Below the pieces are notes generated by a model. That model saw nothing but the letters and a program-made list of their open reading frames with translations. It had not been told where the DNA came from and did not search any database. Position numbers and translations under genes: made by a program. From Pseudarthrobacter siccitolerans (GTDB lineage: Bacteria; Actinomycetota; Actinomycetes; Actinomycetales; Micrococcaceae), in the NCBI RefSeq assembly GCF_001046895.1, contig NZ_CAQI01000027.1, positions 1 to 64,000 on the forward strand: a stretch of 64,000 nt of DNA. The letters run 5' to 3'. The stretch's first letter is position 1, and each line of letters starts with the position of its first letter. Shown here piece after piece: positions 1-10,465 of the stretch.

Positions 1-203
1 GCGGCGAGCTTGACCGCTGCCAGGCCGCGGACCAGGTGCATGTTCGAGGACAGTTTCTGCCCGGTGATCGGGAAGTTCTCCACCGCCCGGAGCGTGTGCA
101 CCCCCCAGTACGCCCCGGCCGGAACATCCCGGTCCCCCAACAGATCATGCTCAGACCGGGTAGGTACACCGGTAATGGGGGCGGGGGAATGCGCGGTGGT
201 CAT
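1..203 (-). CDS. aspA: Aspartate ammonia-lyase, N-terminal part (cut by window start)
   Basis: Reading the minus strand from the ATG at 203-201 gives a protein beginning MTTAHSPAPITGVPTRSEHD and continuing with LLGDRDVPAGAYWGVHT and ENFPITG. This is the characteristic N-terminus of the fumarase/aspartase superfamily (E-H-D-L-L-G-D, Y-x-G-x-x-T, N-F-x-I-T-G). The family deaminates L-aspartate to fumarate and ammonia in the cytoplasm. Only about 67 residues are present; the catalytic loop lies outside. A GntR/FCD regulator starts upstream in the same orientation, with a 154-base gap between them, and is a natural candidate regulator. Fumarase C shares the fold, but the LLGDRDVPA-type start is typical of AspA. 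Confidence 0.85.
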   Translation of the reverse strand, partial: MTTAHSPAPITGVPTRSEHDLLGDRDVPAGAYWGVHTLRAVENFPITGQKLSSNMHLVRGLAAVKLA

Positions 204-357
204 GGTGTCCTTAAGTTTTGTGGGGGCAGGCCGGAGGCATGGAAGTAGTACGGAAAAGGGCGCGCGGGAGCATGCGCGGATGACGGCACGCCGAAGCAGT
301 CGCCGGTATCGGTTGGTATCGAAGAAGCTGAGGTGGAAAACTGGGGCGGGAGCGCGG

Positions 358-1086
358 CTAGCCGGTATGGCCTGCCAGGGGTTTCCCGCTGCTCGGGATG
401 ACGGTGCCCAGGGCACACTCCACCCCGTGCAGATGCCTGGTCATGGCTTCGGACGCGTCCTCCGCTGAACCCCGTTCGATGGCCTCGAAGATGCGGGCAT
501 GCTCTTCGCCGGATTCCTTGCGCCGGTCGGCCACGAGGTTCAGGGTGTTGGACTGGTTGGCCATGGCCTCACAGATGTCCGAGAGGAAGGTTTCGAAGAC
601 GCCGTTGCCGCTGGAGCGGGCAATGGTGACGTGGAATTCGGTATTCAACTGGACCCATTGCTGCAGGTCTTTCGCCTCGGACATTTCGCGGAGAATTTCC
701 CGGAGAGCTTCCAGGTCCTCGCCGGTGCGGCGCTGGGCAGCAAGGCCCGCCGCCGGAACTTCCACGTGGGGGCGGGCCTCCACAAGTGCGCTGGCCGAGT
801 ATTTTCCGAGCTTGAGGTCCTGTGCCACTTTGTCGGCAATAACAAAGGTGCCCTTGCCGGTGTAAGTGGCGGTCAGACCCAGGGCAGTGCAGGACCGAAG
901 GGCTTCACGGACCATGGTGCGGCTGACGCCGTACTGCTTGGCCAAGGATGCTTCTGAGTCCAGGCGGGTGCCCACAGGGATTTTGCCGGCTTCGATGGCG
1001 CCGCGGAGGGAGGCAAAAACCGCTTCGGCCGCACCAACGCGTACCACCGGTTCTTGTCTAGCTGTCCAGCTGTCCAACAGGTTCAT
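358..1086 (-). CDS. GntR-family regulator, FadR/FCD type
   Basis: 242 aa. Residues about 18-85 are a GntR winged helix (AVFASLRGAIEAGKIPVGTRL, then SEASLAKQYGVSRTMVREAL), and residues about 100-225 form an all-helical FCD ligand domain (NTEFHVTIARSSGN, EHARIFEAIERG, MTRHLHG). Such proteins usually sense small carboxylates and control the neighbouring catabolic or transport genes. Placed 5' of aspA on the same strand, it may control aspartate use; this is inference from position. No Shine-Dalgarno precedes the ATG. Instead a promoter ends 6 bases before it, so the mRNA is probably leaderless. Confidence 0.85.
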   Translation of the reverse strand: MNLLDSWTARQEPVVRVGAAEAVFASLRGAIEAGKIPVGTRLDSEASLAKQYGVSRTMVREALRSCTALGLTATYTGKGTFVIADKVAQDLKLGKYSASALVEARPHVEVPAAGLAAQRRTGEDLEALREILREMSEAKDLQQWVQLNTEFHVTIARSSGNGVFETFLSDICEAMANQSNTLNLVADRRKESGEEHARIFEAIERGSAEDASEAMTRHLHGVECALGTVIPSSGKPLAGHTG

Positions 1087-1092
1087 GTAAAG

Positions 1093-1121
1093 AGCATGGC
1101 ATCAGTCACAGGGTGTGTCAA
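1093..1121 (-). promoter_or_regulatory. Promoter of the GntR gene, likely leaderless
   Basis: On the minus strand TTGACA (1121-1116) is followed after 17 bases by CATGCT (1098-1093). The -10 ends 6 bases before the ATG at 1086, which puts the expected transcription start on or next to the start codon. A direct read of the sequence; not tested. Confidence 0.5.
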
Positions 1122-1282
1122 TGAAGCGGCGGCAATGTTGCGGCAGTCCTCTCCCCGGGGAGGCTGCAGGCAGAGGTCGAATGCCTGTACTGGGCGAGGC
1201 TGTGCAGGGCGGCGAGCTGTGGCCCCCCGGTGGTGGGGTTCTCGCCCCGCCTTCACCATGCACCACATCGGAGGATAAAGCG

Positions 1283-1321
1283 CGACGGCGGGACGCGGCA
1301 CAGTGCCGAGTCCCGCCGTCG
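1283..1321 (-). terminator. Rho-independent terminator after the acetylesterase gene
   Basis: Perfect 12-bp arms CGACGGCGGGAC / GTCCCGCCGTCG enclose a second small stem (CGGCAC/GTGCCG). On the minus strand the hairpin is followed by a short CTTTA run. It lies 14 bases past the stop codon of the gene ending at 1335. Confidence 0.8.
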
Positions 1322-1334
1322 TCATCGCTGGGGT

Positions 1335-2525
1335 TTAGAGGCCTTGCCGGGACAGGTCCTCAACCACCAGGCGCGCGAGTTCGGTGGCGCCGGCGCGGTT
1401 GGGGTGCAGCGTGTCGCCGGTCATGAACAAGGCCAGCGTTGCCTCCGGACCGATCTCCGTGAAGTACTGCGAGGCCAGGACGTTCAGGTCCACCAGGTGC
1501 ACGCCCTCCTCCTGGGCCAGGGCCACCGTGGAGTGGCGGTACCAGCGGTCCACTGAAGAGTGGACGCCGTCAACGAAATCGGTGGCACGGCCCTGCGGCG
1601 TGACCAGCACGGGAGTGGCGCCGGTGGCAGCAACCTGCCGGACCATATCCCGCATGATCTCCTTGAACTCCGCCTCGGTGGTGGCGTTCTTGGCGGCGGT
1701 ATCGTTGATGCCCATTTCCAGCAGGAACAGGTCGCCGGGCTTGATGTATTGCAGGATCGCCTCAAGCTGGCCGTCGTTGCGGAATCCGCGGGCGATCTGT
1801 CCGCCGGTGGCCATGTTCCGGACATCGAAAGCTTCCGGATCCACAAACTGCGGCAGCATCTGGCCCCAGCCGCCCTGCACGCTCGCTTCCAGGGGGTAGT
1901 AGCTCGCCACGGTGGAGTCGCCGCCCACCCAAATGGTCGGGTCCATCTCAGGCTGGCGGGACACCTTCTCGATCTCCAGTGCGCTCAGGGTAAAAGCCGT
2001 GCCAACCTTGCCCTCGGTAACCAGCAGGTTCAGCTGGCCATCTGTCACTGGAATCTCAAACGACGCCGTGGCCCCGTTACCCATCAGGTTCATCTCCTGG
2101 AACACGCCTTCCGCGGCGATGCTGGCGCGCGAGGTGTCACCCAGGGCGACGGTCACCTTGTAGAGGCCCTCCTTGAGGTCCACGTTGAACGTGTTCGCGC
2201 TTTTGGTGCCGAACTCAAGGAAGCGGACGGCGTCGCTGCCGGCACCGGTGCCCTTCGCCGGTACGTTCGCCATGTGCTCGGGGGTGTTGAAGCCGTAGCG
2301 GGCCTCGGGGGTGTAGGCGTCTGTGGCGCTGACGCCGGTATAGCCGTCCTCCACCGGTCCGCTGCCAAAATCGAACCTGTAGTTGCTTGGCTCAGCGTAG
2401 GCAGCGGATGCGCTGAGGGTCAGCCCTGCCCCGGTGGCCAGGGCGGCGGTCGCAAGGCAGCCGGCGAGGACCTTCCGGATCGGTTTGGTGGAGGGGTGGG
2501 GCGTAGCGGGTGCGGTCACGTTCAT
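1335..2525 (-). CDS. Secreted rhamnogalacturonan acetylesterase-like SGNH hydrolase
   Basis: About 396 aa. A Sec signal peptide (KPIRKVLAGC, hydrophobic AALATGAGLTLSASA, then AYAEPS) leads into a beta-rich galactose-binding-like domain (about residues 45-185, starting YRFDFGSGPVEDGY). The C-terminal SGNH hydrolase has block I GDST, the MGIND block and the C-terminal DTLHPN with the catalytic Asp/His. Family members remove acetyl groups from the pectin backbone (rhamnogalacturonan I). Start choice: the ATG at 2525 directly abuts AGGAG, while the GTG at 2519 lies 6 bases after AGGAG and is a better initiator. The gene is monocistronic, with a terminator downstream and several palindromes upstream. 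Confidence 0.85.
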   Translation of the reverse strand: MNVTAPATPHPSTKPIRKVLAGCLATAALATGAGLTLSASAAYAEPSNYRFDFGSGPVEDGYTGVSATDAYTPEARYGFNTPEHMANVPAKGTGAGSDAVRFLEFGTKSANTFNVDLKEGLYKVTVALGDTSRASIAAEGVFQEMNLMGNGATASFEIPVTDGQLNLLVTEGKVGTAFTLSALEIEKVSRQPEMDPTIWVGGDSTVASYYPLEASVQGGWGQMLPQFVDPEAFDVRNMATGGQIARGFRNDGQLEAILQYIKPGDLFLLEMGINDTAAKNATTEAEFKEIMRDMVRQVAATGATPVLVTPQGRATDFVDGVHSSVDRWYRHSTVALAQEEGVHLVDLNVLASQYFTEIGPEATLALFMTGDTLHPNRAGATELARLVVEDLSRQGL

Positions 2526-2571
2526 CTCCTGTGATGACGCGTGGAAGTCAGGCCACAACGTCGTGTCTCTT

Positions 2572-2643
2572 GTATCGATTCAAAAGGTGGGCGGAAAGGT
2601 CCCCTGCGATTGGAGGGGGAGTGCGGGTATTAGGGATCGATAC
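2572..2643. promoter_or_regulatory. Inverted pair GTATCGAT ... ATCGATAC upstream of acetylesterase gene
   Basis: GTATCGAT at 2572-2579 and its exact reverse complement at 2636-2643. Each is one base off the TATCGATA operator found at 34.5, 51.4 and 57.9 kb. They lie 50-120 bases upstream of the acetylesterase start, so they could tie this pectin enzyme to the same LacI regulon. Weak evidence. Confidence 0.3.
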
Positions 2644-2644
2644 C

Positions 2645-2667
2645 TGCGTTACAAAATTTGTAACGCA
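2645..2667. promoter_or_regulatory. 23-base perfect palindrome, candidate operator
   Basis: TGCGTTACAAA, a central A, then TTTGTAACGCA: perfect 11-bp arms. It sits about 125 bases upstream of the acetylesterase start (minus strand) and about 160 bases upstream of the small plus-strand gene at 2829. Size and symmetry suit a dimeric repressor or activator of LacI, GntR or TetR type. There is no T run, so a terminator is unlikely. Confidence 0.5.
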
Positions 2668-2828
2668 CTCCGACTTTCGAAGTCAAGAGATTTTGGTAGG
2701 TTTGTGTTCTCTTTTGTTCGTGAATGTAGTCTGCGCGCGGTCCGTGCAGGCACAATTTCTTGGCGTGTGCCGGCGCCTTTCCGTCCGCATGCTGTTAGCG
2801 TGGAGGCCCGGCCATTGAAGGAGGAACG

Positions 2829-3017
2829 ATGACAATCAACTCACCCGATTCCCTGCCCGATGACGAGCTGCAGGGCGGCAGTGAAGGCTCCCAAGGCAAG
2901 AGCGACGGCAGTATCCCGGGCGGTGCGGACGGCGTGGGAATTGGTGCCGACGGGGAAGCGAACACCTTTGAACCCGAAGAGGATCCGGACTCAACCGACG
3001 CGCCTGAAACAGACTGA
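2829..3017 (+). CDS. Small acidic hypothetical protein (62 aa)
   Basis: Starts with ATG 6 bases after a strong GAAGGAGG ribosome site. The product is extremely acidic and rich in Gly, Ser, Asp and Glu (SLPDDELQGGSEGS near the start, EPEEDPDSTDAPETD at the end). It has no predicted membrane segment, no Cys and few aromatics, so it is likely disordered. Function not recognised. A clear terminator about 165 bases downstream and the good ribosome site support a real gene. Confidence 0.65.
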   Translation: MTINSPDSLPDDELQGGSEGSQGKSDGSIPGGADGVGIGADGEANTFEPEEDPDSTDAPETD

Positions 3018-3182
3018 GCCCTCACTCCCTCGGCCGGCGGCAGCGGCCCAGTGCCCCGCCCCGGCCTTGGCTCAAGGTTCCATCAAGAATTGCGCAGCCA
3101 GGCGGAAATCGGCCATCGGCGCGGTTACCAGCCGGTAGATTTCTCTCTGTTTCCGCGTTAGTTCCCCAACCTGGAAGCACAG

Positions 3183-3221
3183 AAAGCCCCCGCGCTGGAG
3201 CCCGACTCGCGCGGGGGCTTT
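3183..3221 (+). terminator. Rho-independent terminator
   Basis: AAAGCCCCCGCGC / GCGCGGGGGCTTT, 13-bp arms with a 13-base loop; A and T runs on either side make it usable from both strands. It sits between the small acidic gene (+) and the GNAT gene (-). Confidence 0.85.
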
Positions 3222-3272
3222 CGTCATGAGGACGGGGTAGGAGGGCCAAGGCAGGACGCCTTCTGGAAAGGC

Positions 3273-3818
3273 TCAGGCTGATGGGTTGTGGGCGCTGTGC
3301 GGAGCGGTGTTGATCCAGTAGCGGCGTTTGCCGTTGCGGCTGTCCTCGTAGGTTCCGCCGTTCTTCTCGATGGTGGCCCGGGAACCGGCGTTGTCCTCAT
3401 CGCACGTCAGCAGTACCCGCGGGATCCCCAAATTCCGGGATATTGGCAGCGCGTCAGCCAAAGCCTGTGCGGCGTGCCCGCGCCGCCTCGCCGATGGCCT
3501 GACGCTGTAGCCGATGTGCCCGCCCTCGTTAAGGAGGTACTCGGTCAGCTCATGCCTTATGGCCAGCGAACCAAGGAACGTGCCGCCGTCCACGATCCAC
3601 AGGTAAGTGCAGGGCACCATGCCGGGCTTCCTGGGGCTTTCGGGCAATGCATCGCCGAGAAGGGCGTCAACGAAGCGGCCGAAAGTCCCGGTGTACTTGA
3701 GGTCCTCCGGGGACCAGCCGTCTACGCCCGCTCCGTCCTGCCGGCTCCCGGCGAACTCTGCGGCTGCTTCGAGCCAGGACGAGTGGAATTCAACGTGCGG
3801 AGCGATAAGTTGGGCCAT
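3273..3818 (-). CDS. GNAT-family N-acetyltransferase
   Basis: 181 aa from the ATG at 3818, with AGGA 7 bases upstream; a GTG one codon earlier is also possible. The GNAT fold is visible as the beta strand TFLGSLAIRHEL, then IGYSVRPSARRRGHAAQAL, which is the acetyl-CoA pyrophosphate loop (R-R-x-G-H-A), and the later VLLTCDEDNAGSRATIEKNGG. It transfers an acetyl group to an unknown amine, probably a small molecule. Proteins of this size and pattern are usually annotated as YjcF/RimI-like. It stands just downstream of bsaP on the same strand with a 28-base gap, so it may be co-transcribed with bioB-bsaP. Confidence 0.8.
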   Translation of the reverse strand: MAQLIAPHVEFHSSWLEAAAEFAGSRQDGAGVDGWSPEDLKYTGTFGRFVDALLGDALPESPRKPGMVPCTYLWIVDGGTFLGSLAIRHELTEYLLNEGGHIGYSVRPSARRRGHAAQALADALPISRNLGIPRVLLTCDEDNAGSRATIEKNGGTYEDSRNGKRRYWINTAPHSAHNPSA

Positions 3819-3846
3819 CACAAGATCCTACGTTTCCGGCCGCACC

Positions 3847-4140
3847 CTACGAGGCAAGCATTCCATGGCGGGAGCACTCTGCCGTCCAGCCCAGCGGGGT
3901 CACCTGGACTTTCAGGCGCCGCCTGCATGAGGAGCAGTACCGTGGAGGCTCCATCGCCAGACGCTCGCGGCAGCCTTGGTGGGCGTCCGAGGGCGGGCCG
4001 TCGCCGGCGTCGTACGCCTCGCCGCAGTGCCCGCAAAAGTCCCCGGTTGTCTTCCCGGTGGTTGAGCTTGTCGAAACTGGGGCCACGACCGCAGGGTTCC
4101 CTGGCCGAGCCTGCGAGGTTAGGGTGCGGTTGGGGATCAC
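3847..4140 (-). CDS. bsaP: Biotin synthase auxiliary protein BsaP-like (Cys-rich)
   Basis: 97 aa starting at a GTG that overlaps the bioB stop (GTGA). After a variable N-terminus comes a compact Cys-rich region: [12 protein letters not shown], then [31 protein letters not shown]. The CxxC plus CxxC plus C..H pattern and the position right after bioB match the small actinobacterial protein (mycobacterial Rv1590-type) shown to be needed for BioB activity, probably by supporting its iron-sulfur clusters. Translational coupling supports a shared role. Recognition is from the motif and context; the first 35 residues are low-complexity. Confidence 0.8.
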   Translation of the reverse strand: MIPNRTLTSQARPGNPAVVAPVSTSSTTGKTTGDFCGHCGEAYDAGDGPPSDAHQGCRERLAMEPPRYCSSCRRRLKVQVTPLGWTAECSRHGMLAS

Positions 4141-5201
4141 AGCGTCTTCTGGAGTTCCTTGATGGGCATGTTGAGGTCCACCAGCAGGTTCAGATCTGCG
4201 GTGGCGGGGCGGCCCAGGGTGGTGAGGTAGTTGCCGACGATAACGGCGTTGATGCCGCCGAGCAGGCCGTCGCGGGTGCCGAGGTCGCCCAGGGTGAGTT
4301 CGCGTCCGCCGGCGTACCGGAGGACCGTGCGGGGCATGGCCAGGCGGAAGGCGGCGATGGCGCGGAGGGCGTCCTTGCCGTCCATGATGCCCTGGTTTTC
4401 CAAGGGAGTTCCGGGGCGGGGGTTGAGGAAGTTCAGCGGGACTTCGTGCGGTTCGAGTGCTGCGAGCTGGGCGGCGAGTTCGGCCCGCTGCTCCAGGCTT
4501 TCGCCCATCCCGATCAGGGCGCCGCAGCACAGCTCCATGCCGGCGTCTTTGACCATGGCGCAGGTCTCCAGCCGTTCCTCGTAGGTGTGGGTGGTGACCA
4601 CTTCGGGGAAGTAGCTGCGTGCTGTTTCGAGGTTGTGGTTGTAGCGGTGGACGCCCCAGTCCTTGAGCTGGTCCACCTGGCGCTGGGTAAGCATGCCCAG
4701 GGAGCAGGCGATGTTGATGTCCACTTCCTCGTTGATGCGGTCGATGGCGAACTTGATCTGGTTCATGAGTTTGATGTCTGGCCCGCGGACGGCAGCGACG
4801 ATGCAGAACTCGGTGGCTCCGGTGGCGGCGGTTTCCTTGGCGGCTTTGACCAGTTCCGGGATGTCCAGCCAGACGCCGCGGACGGGGGAGTCGAACAGGC
4901 CGGACTGGCTGCAGAAGTGGCAGTCCTCGGGGCAGCCGCCGGTCTTGATGGAGATGATGCCTTCCACCTCCACGTCCTCGCCGCAGTGCCGGAGCCGGAC
5001 CTGGTGTGCCAGCTCCAGCGCGGCGGGAAGCGCCTCGTCCGGAAGGCGGAGGACCTCTTCGAGCTGGGCCTGGGTGAGCCCGATGCCGTCCTCGAGAACC
5101 TGCCGGCGGGCGACATCCAGGATCTGGTAGACCTTGTTTTGGTGAACTGCGCCGGCGCTCGCGGAGTTCGGGCCGGTGGGTGCGTTCGCCGGGATCGTCA
5201 T
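4137..5201 (-). CDS. bioB: Biotin synthase
   Basis: 354 aa from the ATG at 5201, preceded by AAAGGACCCCA; an in-frame ATG at 5234 has no ribosome site. Radical SAM enzyme that inserts sulfur into dethiobiotin. The radical-SAM cluster motif is C-x3-C-x2-C in [14 protein letters not shown]. Further BioB landmarks are YNHNLET (substrate pocket), [10 protein letters not shown] and the C-terminal GGREL region with [11 protein letters not shown]. The expected length is about 340. bioA, bioD and bioF are not in the window. It is followed by bsaP with a 4-base overlap. Biotin made here serves acyl-CoA and pyruvate carboxylases. Confidence 0.95.
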   Translation of the reverse strand: MTIPANAPTGPNSASAGAVHQNKVYQILDVARRQVLEDGIGLTQAQLEEVLRLPDEALPAALELAHQVRLRHCGEDVEVEGIISIKTGGCPEDCHFCSQSGLFDSPVRGVWLDIPELVKAAKETAATGATEFCIVAAVRGPDIKLMNQIKFAIDRINEEVDINIACSLGMLTQRQVDQLKDWGVHRYNHNLETARSYFPEVVTTHTYEERLETCAMVKDAGMELCCGALIGMGESLEQRAELAAQLAALEPHEVPLNFLNPRPGTPLENQGIMDGKDALRAIAAFRLAMPRTVLRYAGGRELTLGDLGTRDGLLGGINAVIVGNYLTTLGRPATADLNLLVDLNMPIKELQKTL

Positions 5202-5277
5202 TGGGGTCCTTTGCTTGCCGTGGAAGTTCCTCACAGCAGACGCTAGTTCTCCGTTGGCGGCCCCATTTTGGAGGGAT

Positions 5278-5300
5278 TCAACAAGATTTTTCTTGTTCAG
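5278..5300. promoter_or_regulatory. Inverted repeat between aldo/keto reductase and bioB
   Basis: AACAAGA-TTTT-TCTTGTT (5280-5297), 7-bp perfect arms. It lies 80-100 bases upstream of bioB and 30 bases past the reductase stop. It could be a weak terminator of the reductase or a bioB operator; it does not fit the BioQ operators I know. Confidence 0.35.
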
Positions 5301-5328
5301 GCGTGCGGCCGGCTGGTGTCGGTGCTGG

Positions 5329-6315
5329 TCAGGCCGGGATCAGTCCGTGTTCCTGCAGGTACTGCCACAAGTCCTCGGGAACCTTTGCGGCCATGCGCTC
5401 GGCGCTCTGGCTGATCTGTTCCGGTTTGCTGGCCCCGACGGTGACATTGACAACCGCGGGGTGGCGGAAGGGGAACTGGATGGCGGCGGTGGGAAGCTCC
5501 ACACCGTGTTTGTTGCAGATCCCGGCCAGCTGTCTGGCGCGTTCCAGGATCTCGTCGCTGGCTTGGGAGTAGTTGTAGTGCGCATCGGAAGGCAGTTCGG
5601 GCTTGGCGAGGATGCCGGAGTTGTAGACGCCCACGCTCACCACGCCGGTGCCGAGTTCCAGGCAGCGGTCCAGCAGCCCCGCGCCTGGACGGCCGTCCGA
5701 GCCGGGCTGCTCCAGCATGGTGAACCTGCCAGCCAGCATGAGGAAGTCCAGGTCTGCCGCTTCCACGCACTGGAGGGCAGCGCCGGCGGTGTTGGTGCCG
5801 ACGCCGATGGCCCGGACCAGGCCTTCAGCGCGGACCTTCTCCAGCGCCGGCAGGGCGGATTTCACTGCATCTTCCATGCTGTACACGTCGGGGTCGTGCA
5901 GGTAGGCGATGTCGATGTAGTCGAGGCCCAGCCGTTCCAGTGAATCCTCGATGCTGCGCCGCACGCCGGCCTCGGAGGGATCCCACTCGCGCCTAAGAAC
6001 GGCGGGCACGTCGAAGCCCTCCGGGTCCTTTGCATCTTCGGTGGCAGGCGATGGCACCAGGACCCTGCCCACCTTGGTGGACAGGACAAGTTCGTCCCGG
6101 GGTTTCTTGGCCAGGGCCTCGCCGATCCGCCGCTCGGACAGGCCCAGCCCATAGTGCGGTGCTGTATCGAAGTAGCGGATGCCGGCATCCCAGGCCGCCG
6201 CCAGGGTCGCTGAAGCCTGCTCGTCGGAGATGGCGCGGTACAGGTTGCCCACGCCGGTGCCGCCGAAGCCAAGGCGGCCAAGCCGGTCCGGCAACTGCCC
6301 GTTGTCCTGGTTCAC
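5329..6315 (-). CDS. Aldo/keto reductase (D-threo-aldose 1-dehydrogenase-like)
   Basis: 328 aa from the GTG at 6315, preceded by AAAGGAG 7 bases upstream; the longer ATG frame has no ribosome site. The AKR TIM barrel shows [11 protein letters not shown], the catalytic Asp/Tyr in [14 protein letters not shown], Lys in LVLSTKVGR, and the His block YLHDPD. The pattern is that of the L-fucose / D-threo-aldose 1-dehydrogenase branch, which oxidises sugars such as fucose or galactose at C1 with NAD(P). That would be useful next to the galactonate genes at 47-50 kb, but it is 40 kb away and the link is speculation. Single gene, divergent from rlmN. Confidence 0.8.
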   Translation of the reverse strand: MNQDNGQLPDRLGRLGFGGTGVGNLYRAISDEQASATLAAAWDAGIRYFDTAPHYGLGLSERRIGEALAKKPRDELVLSTKVGRVLVPSPATEDAKDPEGFDVPAVLRREWDPSEAGVRRSIEDSLERLGLDYIDIAYLHDPDVYSMEDAVKSALPALEKVRAEGLVRAIGVGTNTAGAALQCVEAADLDFLMLAGRFTMLEQPGSDGRPGAGLLDRCLELGTGVVSVGVYNSGILAKPELPSDAHYNYSQASDEILERARQLAGICNKHGVELPTAAIQFPFRHPAVVNVTVGASKPEQISQSAERMAAKVPEDLWQYLQEHGLIPA

Positions 6316-6496
6316 AGCTCTGCTCCTTTGGTTCCATATCCCTTGGGCCACGATGGCAGGAGCCTAAAATCGCAGGTTGGCGGTGTCAACGGATGGAGGC
6401 GCCTGGCTTCCCGATTCCCGGCCGCCCGGTGCCGGGGCGTGCCGCCGACAGCGGCTTTGGCCGGTCTCATAAGAGCTCTTTTACCGGCATGGGACA

Positions 6497-7747
6497 ATGG
6501 AAAGGATGACTTCCCCCAATTCCTCTTCAAAGACTCCCGTCCGTGCCCGCCCAGACGGTGACGGGGCCGCTGACAGTACCCGCCCCCAGGTCCGCCCCAC
6601 GGCAGAGGGCTGGGAGCAGGCGCGTACTCTCGAGGGCCGGCCGCTGCTCCAATTCGCGTCCCCACGCGTGAAGCAGCCGCCGACGCACCTGGCCGACCTG
6701 ACCCTGGCGGAGCGCGCCGAGAAGCTGAAGGAGCTTGGCGTCCCTGCTTTCAGGGCAAAGCAGCTGTCCACGCACTACTTCCAGCACTGGACCACCGACC
6801 CGGCAGTCATGAGCGACCTGCCCAAGGCCGGCCGCGAAGAACTGGTCGCCCAGATGTTTCCGCCGCTGCTCACCGAGGTACGCCGCCTCCGCACCGACAA
6901 CGGGGACACCATCAAGTTCCTCTGGCGGCTGTTCGACGGGGCGCTGGTTGAGTCCGTGCTGATGCGGTACCCCGGCCGCATCACTCTCTGCGTCTCCTCC
7001 CAGGCCGGCTGCGGCATGAACTGCCCCTTCTGCGCCACCGGCCAGGCCGGGCTGACCCGCAACATGTCCACCGCGGAAATCGTTGACCAGGTGGTCGCTG
7101 CGAACCGCGCAATAGCAGCGGGCGAGCTGGGCGAGAACGAGCACGACGGCGAGCGGGTCACCAACATTGTCTTTATGGGCATGGGTGAGCCGCTGGCCAA
7201 CTACAAGCGCGTGATGGCCGCCCTCCACCGCTTCGTGGACCCTTCGCCCGAAGGTTTGGGAATGTCCGCCCGCAACATCACGGTCTCCACCGTGGGCCTC
7301 GTCCCGGCCATCCGCAAACTTGCGGATGAGGACCTGCCGGTCACCTTCGCGCTGTCCCTGCACGCTCCCGACGACGAGCTCCGCGACGAGCTGATCCCGG
7401 TCAACAACCGGTGGAAGGTGGACGAGGCGCTCGACGCGGCCTACCACTACTACCGCCAGACGGGCCGCCGGGTCAGCATCGAGTACGCGCTGATCAAGGA
7501 CATGAACGACCACCCCTGGCGCGCGGATCTGCTGGCTAAGAAGCTGAACCAGCGCGGCCGCGGCTGGGTACACGTGAACCCGATCCCTCTCAACCCCACC
7601 CCGGGCTCCATCTGGACCGCCTCGGACAAGGCGGTTGCGCAGGAGTTTATTGAACGGCTCCGTGCTGCGGGGGTGCCCTGCACCCTGCGCGATACGCGCG
7701 GCAAAGAGATCGACGGGGCCTGCGGGCAGCTGGCTGCGGCGGACTAG
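6497..7747 (+). CDS. rlmN: 23S rRNA (adenine2503-C2)-methyltransferase / tRNA m2A37 methyltransferase
   Basis: 416 aa. Radical SAM methyltransferase. The cluster motif [14 protein letters not shown] (C-x3-C-x2-C) and the catalytic C-terminal Cys region ([21 protein letters not shown]) are both present, with [11 protein letters not shown] and [11 protein letters not shown] in between. It methylates A2503 of 23S rRNA. A 70-residue Pro/Arg-rich N-terminus precedes the conserved start ([14 protein letters not shown]), as in other actinobacteria. An ATG at 6506 is an alternative start. Confidence 0.95.
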   Translation: MERMTSPNSSSKTPVRARPDGDGAADSTRPQVRPTAEGWEQARTLEGRPLLQFASPRVKQPPTHLADLTLAERAEKLKELGVPAFRAKQLSTHYFQHWTTDPAVMSDLPKAGREELVAQMFPPLLTEVRRLRTDNGDTIKFLWRLFDGALVESVLMRYPGRITLCVSSQAGCGMNCPFCATGQAGLTRNMSTAEIVDQVVAANRAIAAGELGENEHDGERVTNIVFMGMGEPLANYKRVMAALHRFVDPSPEGLGMSARNITVSTVGLVPAIRKLADEDLPVTFALSLHAPDDELRDELIPVNNRWKVDEALDAAYHYYRQTGRRVSIEYALIKDMNDHPWRADLLAKKLNQRGRGWVHVNPIPLNPTPGSIWTASDKAVAQEFIERLRAAGVPCTLRDTRGKEIDGACGQLAAAD

Positions 7748-7760
7748 GGCTCAGGCACAA

Positions 7761-7809
7761 AGGACACGTCCGGGCCGGCTGCACAGTGCAGCCGGCCCGG
7801 ACGTGTCCT
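7761..7809. terminator. Very strong bidirectional hairpin between convergent rlmN and katG
   Basis: Two perfect 24-base arms around a single central A, starting AGGACACGTCC and ending GGACGTGTCCT. It sits 14 bases after each of the two convergent stop codons, so it probably terminates both transcripts. U tracts are lacking. Confidence 0.75.
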
Positions 7810-7822
7810 CGCTAAACCAGGC

Positions 7823-10126
<2,304 letters not shown>

Positions 10127-10299
10127 CTATGGCCGAGGCCGTGGTCGGACTCGGGCAGCCGGTTCAACCTTCCCATTTGACCATGAGGGGGCGTGCCGTG
10201 GTGAGCCCCTTACGCCATTTGAGAACGGCCGGATTTTCTCCTTGCGTGAACGGTGAAAGAGCCCTTCCTGTTGTGGTGGCACCCGCCAAACAGTCGGCT

Positions 10300-10328
10300 T
10301 TGACGTGTCACCCATCACTCGCTAGAAT
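10300..10328 (+). promoter_or_regulatory. Sigma70-type promoter of the MHS transporter gene
   Basis: TTGACG at 10300-10305, a 17-base spacer, then TAGAAT at 10323-10328. It leaves a leader of about 130 bases before the ATG at 10466. Confidence 0.6.
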
Positions 10329-10465
10329 TTATGAAACGATTCAAGAAACGGCGGTGCAGACCGGTTTGCCCGGTCCCTTGCCGCCCCGCCAGCACCCATG
10401 CTGAAAACCAGGCCGGAATGGAAGAGTTCCGGCTCCTTGCCAAAGACGCCGAAGGAAACCAGCGC

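Noticed and set aside
3288..5246. 652-codon open frame on the plus strand opposite the GNAT, bsaP and bioB genes
   Set aside because: Antisense shadow in high-GC DNA: the minus-strand frames encode clear families with motifs and ribosome sites.
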